38,731 nucleotides of DNA, from the NCBI GenBank assembly GCA_029007865.1, contig JAQXIQ010000141.1:1-38731 (forward strand). Reading direction: 5' to 3'. Below, in pieces: positions 37,907 through 38,731 of the stretch. The notes under the pieces were generated by a model. That model did not search any database. It was not told the origin of the DNA and saw nothing but the letters and a program-made list of their open reading frames with translations. Each line of letters starts with the position of its first letter. The stretch's first letter is position 1. This stretch comes from Bacillota bacterium. GTDB lineage: Bacteria > Bacillota > Clostridia > Christensenellales > QALW01. The translations under genes were made by a program, and so were the position numbers.

Positions 37907-38731
37907 ATGGGACTTATCAAGGCGGGTATCGGAGCTTTGGGCGGTACTCTGGCGGATCAGTGGAAGGAATTCTTCTATTGTGAGTCTATGGGCAAGGATG
38001 TGCTTATGACCAAGGGTCAGAAGCGTATAACGGGGAGATCCTCCAATACCAAAGGTAACGATAATATCATTTCAAACGGCAGCGGAATAGCCGTAGCGGA
38101 CGGACAGTGCATGATAATCGTGGAGCAGGGCAAGGTCGTGGAGGTATGTGCCGAGCCGGGAGAATTCACATACGATTCCTCCACCGAGCCCAGTATATTC
38201 TCGGGCAAGCTGGGCAGCAGCATAATAGAGACCTTCAAGACAATAGGCAAGCGTTTCACATACGGCGGGGATACCGGGAAAGACCAGCGGGTGTATTATT
38301 TCAACACCAAGGAGCTGATAGACAATAAGTTCGGGACGGCCAATCCCATACCGTTCCGCGTAGTGGACAGCAAGATAGGGCTGGACGTGGACGTATCGGT
38401 ACGGTGCTCTGGAGTATATTCCTATAAGATAGCGGACCCGCTGCTGTTTTACACCAATGTATGCGGCAATGTGGAGCGTGAGTATACCCGGGACGAACTG
38501 GACGGACAGTTAAAGACGGAGTTTATCAGCGCTTTGCAGCCGGCATTTGCCAGACTGTCCGACATGGAGCTGCGTCCCAATCAGATAGTGGCGCACAACA
38601 CGGAACTGGAAAATGCCATGAATGAGGCGTTATCCGCAAAGTGGGGCGAGCTGCGCGGGTTAAAGGTAGTCAGCATAGCGCTTGGCTCGGTCACACTGCC
38701 GGAAGAAGACGCGGAGATGATCAAGCAGGCA
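37907..38731 (+). CDS. SPFH-domain protein, YdjI/virion-core-like (3' partial)
   Basis: The gene runs off the window; 275 codons are seen. It resembles Bacillus YdjI, often annotated as a virion core protein with an SPFH (stomatin/flotillin-like) domain. MGLIKAGIGALGGTLADQWK opens the protein, followed by the core with GSGIAVADGQCMIIVEQGKV, IPFRVVDSKIGLDVDVSVRC and LLFYTNVCGNVEREYT. Full-length relatives continue with a Gly-rich region and a C-terminal zinc ribbon, which would lie outside. AAAGGAG stands 9 nt before the ATG. Such proteins associate with membranes and PspA-like stress systems; the exact role here is not shown. Confidence 0.88.
   Translation, partial: MGLIKAGIGALGGTLADQWKEFFYCESMGKDVLMTKGQKRITGRSSNTKGNDNIISNGSGIAVADGQCMIIVEQGKVVEVCAEPGEFTYDSSTEPSIFSGKLGSSIIETFKTIGKRFTYGGDTGKDQRVYYFNTKELIDNKFGTANPIPFRVVDSKIGLDVDVSVRCSGVYSYKIADPLLFYTNVCGNVEREYTRDELDGQLKTEFISALQPAFARLSDMELRPNQIVAHNTELENAMNEALSAKWGELRGLKVVSIALGSVTLPEEDAEMIKQA

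Overview
This window looks like chromosomal DNA from an anaerobic, endospore-forming member of the Clostridia (Bacillota). The evidence is a complete spoIVA gene, strong GGAGG-type ribosome binding sites, an [FeFe]-hydrogenase-like protein, a split cobalamin-dependent methionine synthase, and several family pairings typical of Clostridia (rqcP with ispDF and radA, DUF6062, MazG fused to a methylase-like domain). No rRNA or tRNA gene was recognised.

Layout. Positions 1-1359 are the decayed end of a prophage head module: the 3' end of a MuF-type head gene with an A+T-rich C-terminal extension, an overlapping zinc-ribbon mini-gene, a frameshifted Prp-like protease and a 14-codon capsid/scaffold leader stub. 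Next come a polar amino acid ABC uptake operon (1455-3723) and an unusual 11-bp-phased A-tract array (3798-3909). A minus-strand operon follows (8175 down to 3954): SPOR-domain membrane protein, DRTGG protein, anti-sigma-type ATPase, [FeFe]-hydrogenase-like protein, second DRTGG protein, PHP phosphoesterase. This is a plausible redox/signalling module.

From 8.3 to 16.9 kb lie a DUF6062-MazG operon, a minus-strand DUF2461/P-type ATPase pair that shares a divergent promoter region with a GH99-like glycoside hydrolase, and a membrane PIN-TRAM protein. From 16.9 to 24 kb the minus strand carries rqcP, fused ispDF, a 31-residue membrane peptide gene, radA and the PIN-TRAM gene, preceded by an asymmetric heterodimeric ABC exporter. 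spoIVA (24053-25531) converges on a NYN/LOTUS protein. A methionine/one-carbon operon follows: metF, a MetH reactivation-domain protein, and a MetH lacking that domain (26603-30463).

The last part holds an RpiB/LacAB-type isomerase, an ABC exporter operon ending in rsmA (ksgA), a YfbR-type HD nucleotidase, a sugar isomerase-like TIM barrel protein whose ribosome binding site is separated from the start by a hairpin, a DEAD-box helicase with a TTG start, and the first 275 codons of an SPFH-domain protein cut by the window edge.

Most genes are ordinary housekeeping genes. The parts most worth a second look are the prophage remnant, the hydrogenase-like/anti-sigma/DRTGG/PHP operon, the phased A-tract array, the triplet-repeat leader of rqcP, the divergent promoters with a repeated 11-bp element, and the SD-hairpin-start arrangement at 35.6 kb.
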